Positions 1 through 8,850 of a stretch of DNA of 49,350 nucleotides are shown piece by piece (position 1 is the first letter of the stretch; each line of letters begins with the position of its first letter). Source of the stretch: Clostridia bacterium BRH_c25 (lineage in GTDB: Bacteria; Bacillota_A; Clostridia; Lutisporales; Lutisporaceae); NCBI GenBank assembly GCA_001515955.1, contig LOES01000003.1:1-49350 (forward strand). The letters are read 5' to 3'. The translations under genes and the position numbers were made by a program. The notes below the pieces were generated by a model. It ran no database searches and was not told the origin of the DNA. It was given only the letters and a program-made list of their open reading frames with translations.

Positions 1-90
1 TTTACATTGGGCAAAGTGCGAATTCAATAACAATCAAGGAAGCTTTTACGCGAAATTTGAATTAAGAATATAAAATGGTTTTCGCGAAAT
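1..90 (+). repeat. Two-hairpin interspersed element, copy 1 (5'-truncated by window edge)
   Basis: This is the 3' part of the element found seven times in the window. The GTGCG right arm of hairpin A is at 16-20, followed by the conserved linker. Hairpin B pairs CGCGAAA with TTTCGCG and ends near 90. The left arm of hairpin A lies outside the window. The element ends about 40 nt before the diguanylate cyclase start, so it would sit in that gene's 5' leader. Confidence 0.8.
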
Positions 91-129
91 ATATAGTAGG
101 TACATATTATTTTTGATGGGAGTAACGCT

Positions 130-1113
130 ATGAACAATCAAGAATCTGATAAAAAGGAAAATAACTCCATAGTGCCTGATACAAGAATAATTAATGAGAG
201 GTTCATTATTAAAACAATCATGGAAAACTCACAGGATACCTTCTATTTCAAGGATAAGAATTCCAGGTTCCTCTTTATCAGCAAGACTGTAGCTTCACGT
301 CTTGGGATTGCTGATCCTGATTATGTCATTGGCAAGACTGACTTTGATTTGTTTAAGGATTCCCATGCTGCTGGTGCTTATCGGGACGAGCAATACATTA
401 TCAAGACGGGCAAACCGATATTGGGCAAAGTTGAGATGGAAAGCTGGCTTGATGGATCGGTAGCCTGGGTATCAACTTCAAAATATCCGCTATTGGACAG
501 TGCCGGTAATATAATAGGGACTTGGGGGATATCACGAAATATCACTGAGCTGAAAAAGGCTGAAGAAGAACTGGAAAGAGTAAACAAAGAGCTGATGGAA
601 GCAAACCAGAAGCTTGAAGTACTTTCAATAACTGATTCGCTTTCAGGCTTGTACAATCATAGGTATTTCTATGACATAATACAGAAGGAATTAGCCAGGC
701 GGGAGCGTATCGGTGCAACAGATTCCGTAATAGTGCTTATGGATATTGACAATTTTAAAGGCTTGAATGATTCCCTCGGGCATTTGGCAGGAGATTTTGC
801 TATTAGGCATGTTGCAAATCTGCTGATAGAGAATATAAGAAAGGTGGATTATGCCTTCAGGTATGGGGGAGACGAATTTATAGTCCTGTTTATTGACACT
901 GACATGGCCGGTGCAAGAAAGGCAGCGGACAAGCTTCTGGAAGTGATTGCTGCAACTCCTGTTCCTTTGGAAAAAACACAGACCAGAGTAACTGTCAGCG
1001 GGGGAGCAGCAGCCTTGAGCGAGATAAAGAATTCAAATGAATTGATGAGTATAGCCGATCTGAGGTTATATAAATCAAAGAAGACCGGAAGGAATAGAAT
1101 AACCTATTTCTAG
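130..1113 (+). CDS. PAS-GGDEF diguanylate cyclase
   Basis: Predicted cytoplasmic enzyme making c-di-GMP from two GTP. An N-terminal PAS-type sensor domain (about residues 25-145) ends in the usual WGISRNITELKKAEEEL exit, which leads into a short coiled coil. The GGDEF domain follows (about 165-325). The active-site GGDEF is at residues 246-250. An RKVD motif lies five residues upstream, which is the standard position of the RxxD product-inhibition site, so feedback inhibition is expected. No transmembrane segment is seen, so the signal is probably cytoplasmic; the PAS ligand cannot be told. GGGAG precedes the ATG. The gene lies between copies 1 and 2 of the interspersed element, and copy 2 starts directly after the stop codon. 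Confidence 0.93.
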   Translation: MNNQESDKKENNSIVPDTRIINERFIIKTIMENSQDTFYFKDKNSRFLFISKTVASRLGIADPDYVIGKTDFDLFKDSHAAGAYRDEQYIIKTGKPILGKVEMESWLDGSVAWVSTSKYPLLDSAGNIIGTWGISRNITELKKAEEELERVNKELMEANQKLEVLSITDSLSGLYNHRYFYDIIQKELARRERIGATDSVIVLMDIDNFKGLNDSLGHLAGDFAIRHVANLLIENIRKVDYAFRYGGDEFIVLFIDTDMAGARKAADKLLEVIAATPVPLEKTQTRVTVSGGAAALSEIKNSNELMSIADLRLYKSKKTGRNRITYF

Positions 1114-1222
1114 ATTGAACGCACAAAAGTATTTACATTGGGCAAAGTGCGAATTCAATAACAATCAAGGAAACATTTACGCGAAATTTGAATTAAGAAT
1201 GTAAAATGTTTTTCGCGAAATA
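1114..1222 (+). repeat. Two-hairpin interspersed element, copy 2
   Basis: Complete reference copy. Hairpin A pairs ATTGAACGCAC (1114-1124) with GTGCGAATTCAAT (1147-1159), with two bulged A residues. A linker AACAATCAAGGAAAC follows. Hairpin B pairs ATTT-a-CGCGAAA with TTTCGCGAAAT (1211-1221). It begins one base after the diguanylate cyclase stop and is followed 19 nt later by a terminator, so it is probably part of that gene's 3' UTR. No plus-strand gene follows it. Confidence 0.85.
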
Positions 1223-1240
1223 TATAGATAAAATATTAAG

Positions 1241-1274
1241 AGGCTTGAAGTTCATTGAACTTCAAGCCTTTTTT
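1241..1274 (+). terminator. Rho-independent terminator after element copy 2
   Basis: Perfect 13-bp stem, AGGCTTGAAGTTC paired with GAACTTCAAGCCT around an ATT loop, followed by a run of T. It would end transcripts carrying the diguanylate cyclase and element copy 2. The minus-strand T tract is poor. Confidence 0.85.
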
Positions 1275-1277
1275 AAC

Positions 1278-1793
1278 TTAATGCTCCTTTGCGTAGCTCG
1301 ATCCATTAATATGACTTCCGATATATTTCCATAGTATATGAATTGTGCCTGTTTGGATGGGAAGCATAATAGCACTCTTGTATATTCTGGGTATGAGGAG
1401 TGCAGCTGCAGCATTTCCGGTAATCATGGACAGCCAAAGTGTATTTAGTCCAAGATCAACAAGAATAGTTATCAGAAGCACGCTTTTTGCAACATTTACT
1501 ATTGTTACAGGCTTTTTGTAAAGAAAGAGTCCATATATAGCACCGGATAAAAATGCACTTAATGTAAACCCTGGGAAATATGCTCCCTTGGGAAAAACCA
1601 TCATGCCTGCTACATCAGCGAGAGCACCGGTCAGCCCGCCTATAAACGGACCGAAGAGAATAGCTGAGAACGCAACAGGTATGAATCCGAAGCCTATCCT
1701 TATGATTGGAGTTTGAAAGGACAGAAAACGGGTGAAGATAATCTCCATTGATACAAGCAATCCAACAAAAGCAATTGTTTTTGTTTTACTCAT
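1278..1793 (-). CDS. folT: Folate ECF transporter S component, FolT-like
   Basis: Small, very hydrophobic membrane protein (171 aa, about six helices) of the ECF transporter S-component class. It would bind the vitamin and work with a shared energising module (EcfA, EcfA', EcfT) that is not in this window. Assignment to folate rests on the R-I-Y-K-S-A-I-M-L-P-Q-type helix near the C terminus, seen in FolT-family members, and especially on the tetrahydrofolate riboswitch directly upstream. A strong GGAGG lies eight bases before the ATG. The gene is single and converges on the diguanylate cyclase. Confidence 0.88.
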   Translation of the reverse strand: MSKTKTIAFVGLLVSMEIIFTRFLSFQTPIIRIGFGFIPVAFSAILFGPFIGGLTGALADVAGMMVFPKGAYFPGFTLSAFLSGAIYGLFLYKKPVTIVNVAKSVLLITILVDLGLNTLWLSMITGNAAAALLIPRIYKSAIMLPIQTGTIHILWKYIGSHINGSSYAKEH

Positions 1794-1853
1794 ACAATCA
1801 CCTCCTCTCTTTAAATGGAAAACATACCACTTAAAGAGATTTGGCTCTCAAGT

Positions 1854-1953
1854 GGCAGCGGAATGCAGCAAACATACCGCAAGCCCGAGGGCTTTTCGTC
1901 TGGTGTCAACTTCCCGTACAACCAGCACTTTACGCATGAATGCCTACTCTACC
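1854..1953 (-). promoter_or_regulatory. Tetrahydrofolate (THF) riboswitch
   Basis: Read on the minus strand, this leader has the conserved blocks of the THF riboswitch in order: GGTAGAGTAGG, GCGTAAAGTGC, ACGGGAAGTTGAC, an ACGAA segment, TGCGGTA, and TGCATTCCGCTGCC closing P1 (GGUAG with CUGCC, including one G-U pair). Downstream (about 1800-1855), CCACTT...AAGTGG competes with a longer hairpin in which CTCTTTAA-GTGG pairs with CCA-TTTAAAGAG just before the GGAGG ribosome site. This fits control of translation initiation of folT by reduced folates. The ligand class is established for the family; the switching scheme is inferred. Confidence 0.9.
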
Positions 1954-1978
1954 ATTAAATTTTTCCTTTGTTATTGAG

Positions 1979-2007
1979 ATTGTACATTAAATAGCCGGTA
2001 AAAACAA
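1979..2007 (-). promoter_or_regulatory. Sigma-A promoter for the folT leader
   Basis: On the minus strand TTGTTT (2007-2002) is spaced 17 nt from TACAAT (1984-1979). The predicted start point, near 1970, lies about 17 nt upstream of the riboswitch. Confidence 0.6.
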
Positions 2008-2065
2008 GTGCTTTTTCTGTCTTTTAAAGCTAAATATAGTTGTACCATTCAGAATTAAGAAGGCT

Positions 2066-2395
2066 CTAATCCTTAATAATCTCAACAGCACCGGACTGCT
2101 CCATTATGGACCTTACTACGGTGCTTTCATGTTTAGGTGTTTTTACAGCCACTATAATGCCTCTCTTACCTTCAAGTCCATTGATGCCGCTTGCAAAGCT
2201 TTCGATTTCACCAAGTCCGTTCCTTTCACTCTTTATAAAGGAAATCTCCTGAGCTGCTTCTTCTGTAGTATTGAACACTTGTGTATCTGCCAGGTCGCTT
2301 ATTATCATGTCTTTTCTGTCAAAACCGGCATTCTTCAAAGAATCTACCAAAGCACCAACCTGCCTTCGATCTGGGAATCTCGCAATTAGACGCAA
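2066..2395 (-). CDS. Small protein of unknown function
   Basis: A soluble protein of about 109 residues with no recognised catalytic motif. It opens with a beta strand (LRLIARF) followed by an alternating alpha/beta pattern, and has a GKRGIIVAVKTP strand and a C-terminal amphipathic helix. The layout resembles small stress-type domains that compare paired helices and strands, but I cannot assign a family. The start is set at TTG 2395-2393, because GGAGG lies eight bases upstream of it; a longer reading starting with a TTG at 2410 would place the ribosome site inside the gene. No operon partner is seen. Confidence 0.7.
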   Translation of the reverse strand: MRLIARFPDRRQVGALVDSLKNAGFDRKDMIISDLADTQVFNTTEEAAQEISFIKSERNGLGEIESFASGINGLEGKRGIIVAVKTPKHESTVVRSIMEQSGAVEIIKD

Positions 2396-2560
2396 TTTTC
2401 CTACCTCCAATATTTTTATATAAAACGTTTTACATTTGATTCATATTATAACCCGAAAATTCAAATCTAAACTTTTTCTATTTAATATTACAGGGCAATT
2501 AAGAGTATGTTACAAATCGCCTGAACAGTGCAGTATACGAAATTAAAAGCATATTTAATA

Positions 2561-2668
2561 GTAAACGCACAAAAGTAATTACATTGGGTATGGTGCGAAT
2601 TCAATAATACTAAGGAAACCTTTACACTCCATTGGAAGGGAGAATGTAAAATGTTTTCGAAAATGTAT
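2561..2668 (+). repeat. Two-hairpin interspersed element, copy 3 (divergent)
   Basis: CGCAC (2566-2570) pairs with GTGCG (2593-2597). The linker reads AATAATACTAAGGAAAC. Hairpin B has a different sequence but still folds: TTTACA-CTCC (2621-2630) pairs with GGAG-AA-TGTAAA (2639-2650). It ends about 30 nt before the start codon of the large surface protein. The 290-base stretch upstream of that gene holds nothing else I recognise. Confidence 0.75.
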
Positions 2669-2698
2669 TATTAGGATAATAACAAGGGGGTACTTTTA

Positions 2699-5600
2699 AT
2701 GTTCAAAAGGCTTGTAACTACTATTACTGTTCTTACGCTTCTTTTTAGTGCAATACTGCCGGTACAGCTTTTTGCCGATGATGACCTTGGTTATGAAGGA
2801 CAAGTATGCAGGGATTTGGGAATACTAAAAGGAAATACCGGGGTTGTAGACAATGCTTACCTTGAGACACGCCCCAGCAGGCTGCAGTCTGCAATAATGT
2901 TTTTGAGGCTTAAGGGCTTGGAGAATGACGCCTTATCCTATACCGGGGGGAATAATTTCAAAGATGCCGGGGCTGTTGCATGGAAAGAGGGCAGAAATGT
3001 ACTGAGCTATTTGAAGGATCACCCTGAGCTTGGCTGGATTGGCGACGGAGTTAATTTCCTTCCTTACAACCCTATTGATTCCAAAGCATATTATAAGGTG
3101 CTTCTGGAAAGCTTGGGATACAAACAGAAAATTGATGGGGACGGAGATTTTGCATGGAGCTCAGTGCTTGATTTTGCTGCAGAGAAGGGTCTGAGTAAAG
3201 TAGCGGATGCAAAAATTTTTACTGTGAGAAGCCTTGCTGCAGCAACAGTAGAGGCACTGCAGACGAAGATGAAGAACTCAAACAGGAAGCTGATAGAATA
3301 CTTGGTGGATATCGGAGATGTGGATAGCTGGGATGCAATATCACTTGGATTGTATTCCAGAGATCTGGAAGCAGACGTGAAAGCTGTCAAGGCTATTTCG
3401 AACAGCAAGGTGGAGATAATATTTGAGGAAGCTGTAGATGCTTCAGAGGCTGCTGACGAGGATTTGTACACCATAAAGAATCTGAGCATTAAAGGCGTAA
3501 GTGTAAAGAATGCAAGTGCTGTGATAGTTGATACCTCAGCAATGAGTGAAAGTACTACCTACGCACTGGTTTTCAATGACAAGAGTTACAGCTTCAAAGG
3601 CTTGAAAAAGGATGCCTATGCCCCCAAGCTCATAATAGCTGAGTGTAAGGACACAGATCTGGTAGAGTTAAGCTTTGATAGGGTGCTTGATAATAAAGCA
3701 GCTCAGGATACAGACACATATTCTATTGCAGGAGTGGCAGTAAAGTCAGCAGAGCTTGACAGTACCAATACCAAGGTAAGAATTGTTACCAGCGGTATCC
3801 AGACGGGTCGTTCCTACGAGTTGAAGGTTCATAATATAAAGAATGGTGATGGTGTAACAACCAAGCTGATCACAAAGAGGTTTACAGGTAAAAAGGATAC
3901 AATTCCTCCAAAGCTCAACAAGCTGACTGTCTTGAACAATGTCAAGCTCCTGCTGGAGTTTGCAGACAGCAATGGGCTTAATAAAGCCTTGGCAGAGAAA
4001 GAGGAAAACTATAGAATAACTTCCGGCAGCGGAGATCTAGAAGTAGTATCAGCAAAGGTAAAAGACAAGGATGAGGATGGTTTGTGGGATTCAGTGGAGC
4101 TTGTCACAGAGAGCCAGACTGCCGGCAGATCATATACACTGAGAATAGAAAATATTGCTGATAACTCAGTGCTGGGCAATAGTATTACAAAAGAAATAAA
4201 AAAGGATTTCAGAGGCAAAGCCGCGGATAAGTCGGCTCCAACAGTGGACCGTAATCCGAAGGCAATTACAAGCAATATAGTTGAGATAGTATTCAAGGAT
4301 GCTAATGCTCTTGATGTTGAATCTGCCTGCGACCCTGATAATTATGAAATAGATGATGGATTGGATATCAGGGAAATAAAGATAAAGAGTCCTTCAGATC
4401 TCTATTCGCAGGGTGGAAAAACGGTACACATCGTGACAAGTGAAATGGATAAGTCGAAAACTTATACATTGATAATAAAGGAAATTGCAGATGAGTTTGG
4501 AAACGAGCTGAAAGCTTCCTCCGGCTCAGGGTATAAGAAATACAGATTCAGGGGAATGGCTGAAGATAATACTCCTCCATATGTTACATTCGTGGAATGT
4601 ATTGACAGTAAGACTGTAGAAATTAAATTCGATAACCTACTGGATAAGGATTCTGCCGAAAACATAGCAAATTACAGGATAGACGGGCTGGCACTCGTCA
4701 CAAAGGCAAAGCTCCAGGAGGATGAAAAAACTGTAAGGCTTACTGTAAGCTCTCTGTCTTCAGATAAAAACCATACTATACTTATGAGCAGCATAAAGGA
4801 TATATCGGGAAATTCACTGTCTAACATAAGTGTAAGCGTAGTTTACAATGGTAATCTGAATGATACTGATGCACCTGAAGTTGAGTACATTGAAGCAATG
4901 AATGAATATGAAATACGGGTACATTTTGACGAAGAGGTTAATGCCCATTCAGCTCAACTGAAAGCGTCCGGGATTACCTTCAAACAGGTTGGCAGTGTGC
5001 TGGACAATGGTACTGCAGTAGTTATGAAAGCATCTTCCGGTATGAAGGATAAGGAATATGAGGTAACCAGCTTGACCGGAGTGTGGGATCTTCGTAACAA
5101 TGCATACAAGTTTGAAGACAATTTGGAATTCTATGGAACCGATGTGGAGAATGACCCGCCTGAAGTAGATGATTGGGAGCAGATGGATGTGACAAGATTC
5201 AGGGTAATCTTTACCGAGCCGGTGCTGCTGATAGGGAACGGAGTATCAGGAATTAAGAATCCCAGTGGAGTAAGCTTGAATTGGAGTGCCAAACTCAATC
5301 CGGAAGAGGAAGATAACAACGAAGCATATAGCACGGTGGATTTCATCGCATCAAAAGAAATACCTGTAAATAAAGAGTATAGATTTAATTTTACTGCCAT
5401 GATATCTGACTATATGGGTAAAGGTGTATATGACGAGGAGGATGATGACGGGTCTTCGAAGTCTACAGTATTGGAATCCTATATGGAGGATGATGAGGAT
5501 CCATATATTGAATATGTTGAAGCCATTACACGCACAAAGGCTCAGGTAGTGTTCAACGAAGCAATAAAACAAGATAAGCCCGGAACCTATAAGATAACAT

Positions 5601-8296
5601 ACCGGGATGATAATGATAAACTCAAGACTATACGCATATCAAGGGTTGAAGTTGACTCTAAGGATAAGAACAGGGTGAATATCCTCACAGAGGATAAGAT
5701 GAGTCAAGAATATGTATACACTTTGATACCGGTTACAGCAGCAGCGGATATTGCAGGAAACAGGCTTGATATTGATGATGTGGAGATGGATTTCGAAGGA
5801 TCAAATGTAATGAGCAGCGACTATATACAAGGGGTGGAGTTTCAGAATGCCTATTCCTTCAAAGTCACCAAAAGCAGCAAGATATACAACAATGTTACAT
5901 CCTTTTATGAGCTTGATACCGATGGGGATACGATTGGAGGCAATCTGACAGATGGCAGTTCGGTGCGCGTCAGTGACAATGTTCATAGAGTAACCTCGAA
6001 AAAACCGCTGCTTAGAGATGTGAGATACAGAATAACTGTTGACGGATTGGAATACAGATTCTACGGCGGCGTGCAAAACGGGGATATAGAACTGGAGCTT
6101 CCGGAAAGAGAAATCATTTTTTATGATATGGATGTCAAAGAGTATGATGTCAAGGCATACAGATCAGATGGTGATGAACTGGATGTATATGAGGAGCGGG
6201 GAAATTTCTTCATAAAAGCTTCAGAAAGATTGCGAAATGGAGAATGGATATATATATACGTGATACGCGAATCTGATGATGCAATCATATATGGAACCAG
6301 AGTAAAAATTGAGGGGATGCCTACGGCATCCTCTTCAAAGGAAATCACAAGCTTCAGCTTCAAAAACCTTGATCCTGATGTTGTTGGAAGTATTGATGGT
6401 GAGGACAATATCATAAAGCTGTCTGTACCGTACGGAACGGATGTAGACAATCTGACTGCAAGCTTCAAATGCTCAGAGGATGCCCTCGTGAAGGTAGGGT
6501 CTACAGTACAAGTAAGCGGGGAAACAAAAAATGACTTTTCCAAAGAAGTTACTTACACAGTTATAGCTCAGGATGGGTCTGAAGCATATTACAAAGTTGT
6601 TGTGGCAGTTGAGGAAAGCAAGCTGGAGAAGAAGATTGCAAGCTTTGTACTCAAAGACTTGAAGCCTGAAGTCGCGGGTATAATAGACGATGAGAATCAT
6701 GTAATAACTCTGGAGCTTCCGAATGGGACGGAATTGGAAGCTCTGAAGCCTACAATCGATATATCACCTGAAACAACTGTATCGCCTAAGTCAGAAATTG
6801 AAAATGATTTTTCTCAGCCGGCAATTTACAAGGTCACTGCAAAAGATGGATCCGTACAGAACTATACCGTTAAAGCAAGTGTGCATTTGAGTTCGGAGAA
6901 TTCCATAAAATTCTTCAAGTTTGAAGGTGTATATGCTTATGAGACAATCATAATCGGGGGTAATGAAAATACTATAAGCATAGAAGTACCCTATAATACT
7001 AATGTTACAGAACTGATACCAATAATAACCGTATCGGAGGATGCGAAAATTACTCCAAAATCGGGAGAAGTAAATGATTTTTCTAATGAGGTTAATTACA
7101 AGGTGATAGCCCAGAACGGATCTGAGAGGAATTATACAGTAAAGGTAACTATTGCAAAAGAAATGGATAAATCGATAAGTTCATTCAGATTCGAAAAACT
7201 GAAATCTGCAGCCTCTGGTCAGATAGATGAAAAGAATCGGACCATAACCATTACAGTACCCTACGGAACAAATGTCACAAAACTGGTGCCTGCGATAACT
7301 ATACCGGATAAAACGGAGATAACTCCGAAGTCAGGTCAAACACAGAATTTCAGTGAACCGGTGGTATATACAGTAACAGCTTATGATGGGACAACAAGAG
7401 AGTATACCGTCTATGTGAAAAAGACTTTAAACTCAGCTAAATCAATAACCAGCTTTTCATTTCCAGAATTCGACCCGCCTGCTGAAGGAAGTATAAGTGA
7501 TAAGTCCAAAACTATAGCGGTTACTGTGCCCTATGGAACAAACGTGACCAGTTTGAAAGCATCTTTCACAACTTCTCCGGAAGCAATTGTCAAGATTGGA
7601 AAAGTAACACAGGTAAGCGGAGAGACAGAAAATGATTTTACAAAACCAGTGACATACACGGTTGCGGCGCAGGATGGCTCGGTTCGGGACTATACTGTAA
7701 CGGTCACTGTTGCACTCAGCAATGAAAAGCTTATGAAGGAATTCGGGTTCGCAGTTCCCAAGGCTGCAGGAATTATTGATGAAGATTCAAGGAATATAAG
7801 CATTAAAGTACCCTATAATACTGAATTAAATGGACTGAAGGCAGTATTCGGCAGTTCGGATAACAGTATAGTCAGAATTGGGGAAGTAGAACAGAAAAGT
7901 GGAGAGACAGCAAATGACTTTAGAAATTCAGTGACATATATTGTCGTGGCACAAGACGGCTCAATTAGAGATTATAATGTGACAGTTGCTCCTGCAGCTG
8001 TTGATGAAAAAAAGATGGCCGGGTTCAACCTTAAAGTCGGCAGCACTATTGTAAAGGGTGTAATTGATGAAGCCAGCCGCACCATCAGGTTGATTGTTCC
8101 TAAAGGGACAAGTGTTGAAAGTCTGATAGCTGCTTTCATATATACAGGTAAATCAATAGCTGTAGATGGAACTCCTCAAATAAGTGAGGAAACTGTTAAT
8201 GATTTCAGCCGGAATGTGGTATACACCATAACAGCTTATGATGATACAACGCTTGAATATACAGTAACTGTAACAGTTTCAGAGGAGGGGGAATAA
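2699..8296 (+). CDS. Large secreted surface protein with SLH-like N terminus, Ig-like modules and seven C-terminal repeats
   Basis: 1865 residues. A Sec signal peptide covers about residues 1-26 (KR, hydrophobic core, LFA). Residues about 30-215 resemble degenerate S-layer homology repeats (LGILKG, ETRPSRLQSAIMFL, FKDAGAVAW), suggesting cell-wall attachment. Residues about 220-1150 are tandem SbsA/Big-type Ig-like modules, each carrying a V-E-I-x-F strand, an NYxI or TYSI strand and a YTLxI strand. From about 1214 to the end are seven repeats of 85-97 residues (starting near 1214, 1312, 1401, 1490, 1581, 1677 and 1771) with the pattern GxIDxxxxxIxxxVPYGTxV, then NDFSxxVxYTVxAQDGSxxxYTV. These resemble DUF5018-like cadherin-type domains. 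No enzyme domain is seen; a structural or adhesive role is inferred. GGGGGT precedes the ATG. Confidence 0.85.
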   Translation: MFKRLVTTITVLTLLFSAILPVQLFADDDLGYEGQVCRDLGILKGNTGVVDNAYLETRPSRLQSAIMFLRLKGLENDALSYTGGNNFKDAGAVAWKEGRNVLSYLKDHPELGWIGDGVNFLPYNPIDSKAYYKVLLESLGYKQKIDGDGDFAWSSVLDFAAEKGLSKVADAKIFTVRSLAAATVEALQTKMKNSNRKLIEYLVDIGDVDSWDAISLGLYSRDLEADVKAVKAISNSKVEIIFEEAVDASEAADEDLYTIKNLSIKGVSVKNASAVIVDTSAMSESTTYALVFNDKSYSFKGLKKDAYAPKLIIAECKDTDLVELSFDRVLDNKAAQDTDTYSIAGVAVKSAELDSTNTKVRIVTSGIQTGRSYELKVHNIKNGDGVTTKLITKRFTGKKDTIPPKLNKLTVLNNVKLLLEFADSNGLNKALAEKEENYRITSGSGDLEVVSAKVKDKDEDGLWDSVELVTESQTAGRSYTLRIENIADNSVLGNSITKEIKKDFRGKAADKSAPTVDRNPKAITSNIVEIVFKDANALDVESACDPDNYEIDDGLDIREIKIKSPSDLYSQGGKTVHIVTSEMDKSKTYTLIIKEIADEFGNELKASSGSGYKKYRFRGMAEDNTPPYVTFVECIDSKTVEIKFDNLLDKDSAENIANYRIDGLALVTKAKLQEDEKTVRLTVSSLSSDKNHTILMSSIKDISGNSLSNISVSVVYNGNLNDTDAPEVEYIEAMNEYEIRVHFDEEVNAHSAQLKASGITFKQVGSVLDNGTAVVMKASSGMKDKEYEVTSLTGVWDLRNNAYKFEDNLEFYGTDVENDPPEVDDWEQMDVTRFRVIFTEPVLLIGNGVSGIKNPSGVSLNWSAKLNPEEEDNNEAYSTVDFIASKEIPVNKEYRFNFTAMISDYMGKGVYDEEDDDGSSKSTVLESYMEDDEDPYIEYVEAITRTKAQVVFNEAIKQDKPGTYKITYRDDNDKLKTIRISRVEVDSKDKNRVNILTEDKMSQEYVYTLIPVTAAADIAGNRLDIDDVEMDFEGSNVMSSDYIQGVEFQNAYSFKVTKSSKIYNNVTSFYELDTDGDTIGGNLTDGSSVRVSDNVHRVTSKKPLLRDVRYRITVDGLEYRFYGGVQNGDIELELPEREIIFYDMDVKEYDVKAYRSDGDELDVYEERGNFFIKASERLRNGEWIYIYVIRESDDAIIYGTRVKIEGMPTASSSKEITSFSFKNLDPDVVGSIDGEDNIIKLSVPYGTDVDNLTASFKCSEDALVKVGSTVQVSGETKNDFSKEVTYTVIAQDGSEAYYKVVVAVEESKLEKKIASFVLKDLKPEVAGIIDDENHVITLELPNGTELEALKPTIDISPETTVSPKSEIENDFSQPAIYKVTAKDGSVQNYTVKASVHLSSENSIKFFKFEGVYAYETIIIGGNENTISIEVPYNTNVTELIPIITVSEDAKITPKSGEVNDFSNEVNYKVIAQNGSERNYTVKVTIAKEMDKSISSFRFEKLKSAASGQIDEKNRTITITVPYGTNVTKLVPAITIPDKTEITPKSGQTQNFSEPVVYTVTAYDGTTREYTVYVKKTLNSAKSITSFSFPEFDPPAEGSISDKSKTIAVTVPYGTNVTSLKASFTTSPEAIVKIGKVTQVSGETENDFTKPVTYTVAAQDGSVRDYTVTVTVALSNEKLMKEFGFAVPKAAGIIDEDSRNISIKVPYNTELNGLKAVFGSSDNSIVRIGEVEQKSGETANDFRNSVTYIVVAQDGSIRDYNVTVAPAAVDEKKMAGFNLKVGSTIVKGVIDEASRTIRLIVPKGTSVESLIAAFIYTGKSIAVDGTPQISEETVNDFSRNVVYTITAYDDTTLEYTVTVTVSEEGE

Positions 8297-8332
8297 ACTG
8301 TACTGTATTATATTCTATAAGGAAGTGTTGAT

Positions 8333-8752
8333 ATGTATGGTTATATGACCTATACTGTAACACCCGCACAGCTGCTGAAAGCAATGAGAGGGGAAGCTGA
8401 GGCCAGGAAATATTACAAGCAGCTTATCAGTATGGCACCAAATGAAAAAGAAGCGGATATAATTGAACATTTTTATGAAGATGAAACAAAGCACCTTTCA
8501 AAGTTCAGAATGCTCTTTGAGATGATAACAGGAAAAGAACCGGAGTTAAAAAACATAAAATCACCGGACTTCGGCAGCTATGTTGAAGGAATAGAACAGG
8601 CGCTGCTTGATGAACTGGAGGCATATGAATTCTATAGGGACATTTATTTATCCGGCAATAACCCTCTGGTCAGAGATATATTTCTGGAAGCCTTTACTGA
8701 CGAAAATGAACATGCCGCACACTTGAACTATCTCTATACAAAGGAAAAATAA
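8333..8752 (+). CDS. Ferritin-like / rubrerythrin-family protein
   Basis: 139 residues forming a four-helix ferritin-like bundle. Likely metal ligands are in ExxEARKYY (helix 1), EDETKHLSKF (helix 2), ELEAYEFYRD (helix 3) and DENEHAAHL (helix 4), the typical ExxH arrangement of a di-iron site. No rubredoxin-type C-x2-C domain follows, so this is not a full rubrerythrin. An AAGGAAG ribosome site lies before ATG 8333. It starts 36 nt after the surface-protein gene with no terminator between them, so the two may be co-transcribed. Role inferred: iron or peroxide handling, perhaps sporulation related. Confidence 0.82.
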   Translation: MYGYMTYTVTPAQLLKAMRGEAEARKYYKQLISMAPNEKEADIIEHFYEDETKHLSKFRMLFEMITGKEPELKNIKSPDFGSYVEGIEQALLDELEAYEFYRDIYLSGNNPLVRDIFLEAFTDENEHAAHLNYLYTKEK

Positions 8753-8757
8753 CCTCA

Positions 8758-8780
8758 GCCTCCCTTTGGAGGCTTTTGTT
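8758..8780 (+). terminator. Rho-independent terminator
   Basis: GCCTCC-CTTT-GGAGGC stem (8758-8773) followed by TTTTGTTATT, right after the ferritin-like gene. Confidence 0.8.
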
Positions 8781-8850
8781 ATTCAGGCAGTTGGTATACA
8801 ATACAACTATAGGAGAATGTAAAAAGTAATTGCCAAAGGAGTGGACAGAA

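Noticed and set aside
1114..1222. Element copies as c-di-GMP riboswitches, because copies flank a diguanylate cyclase.
   Set aside because: The conserved GEMM-I and GEMM-II blocks are absent, and other copies precede unrelated genes.
2066..2410. Start of the small minus-strand gene at 2410.
   Set aside because: The only good ribosome site (GGAGG) lies inside that reading; TTG at 2395 is correctly spaced from it.
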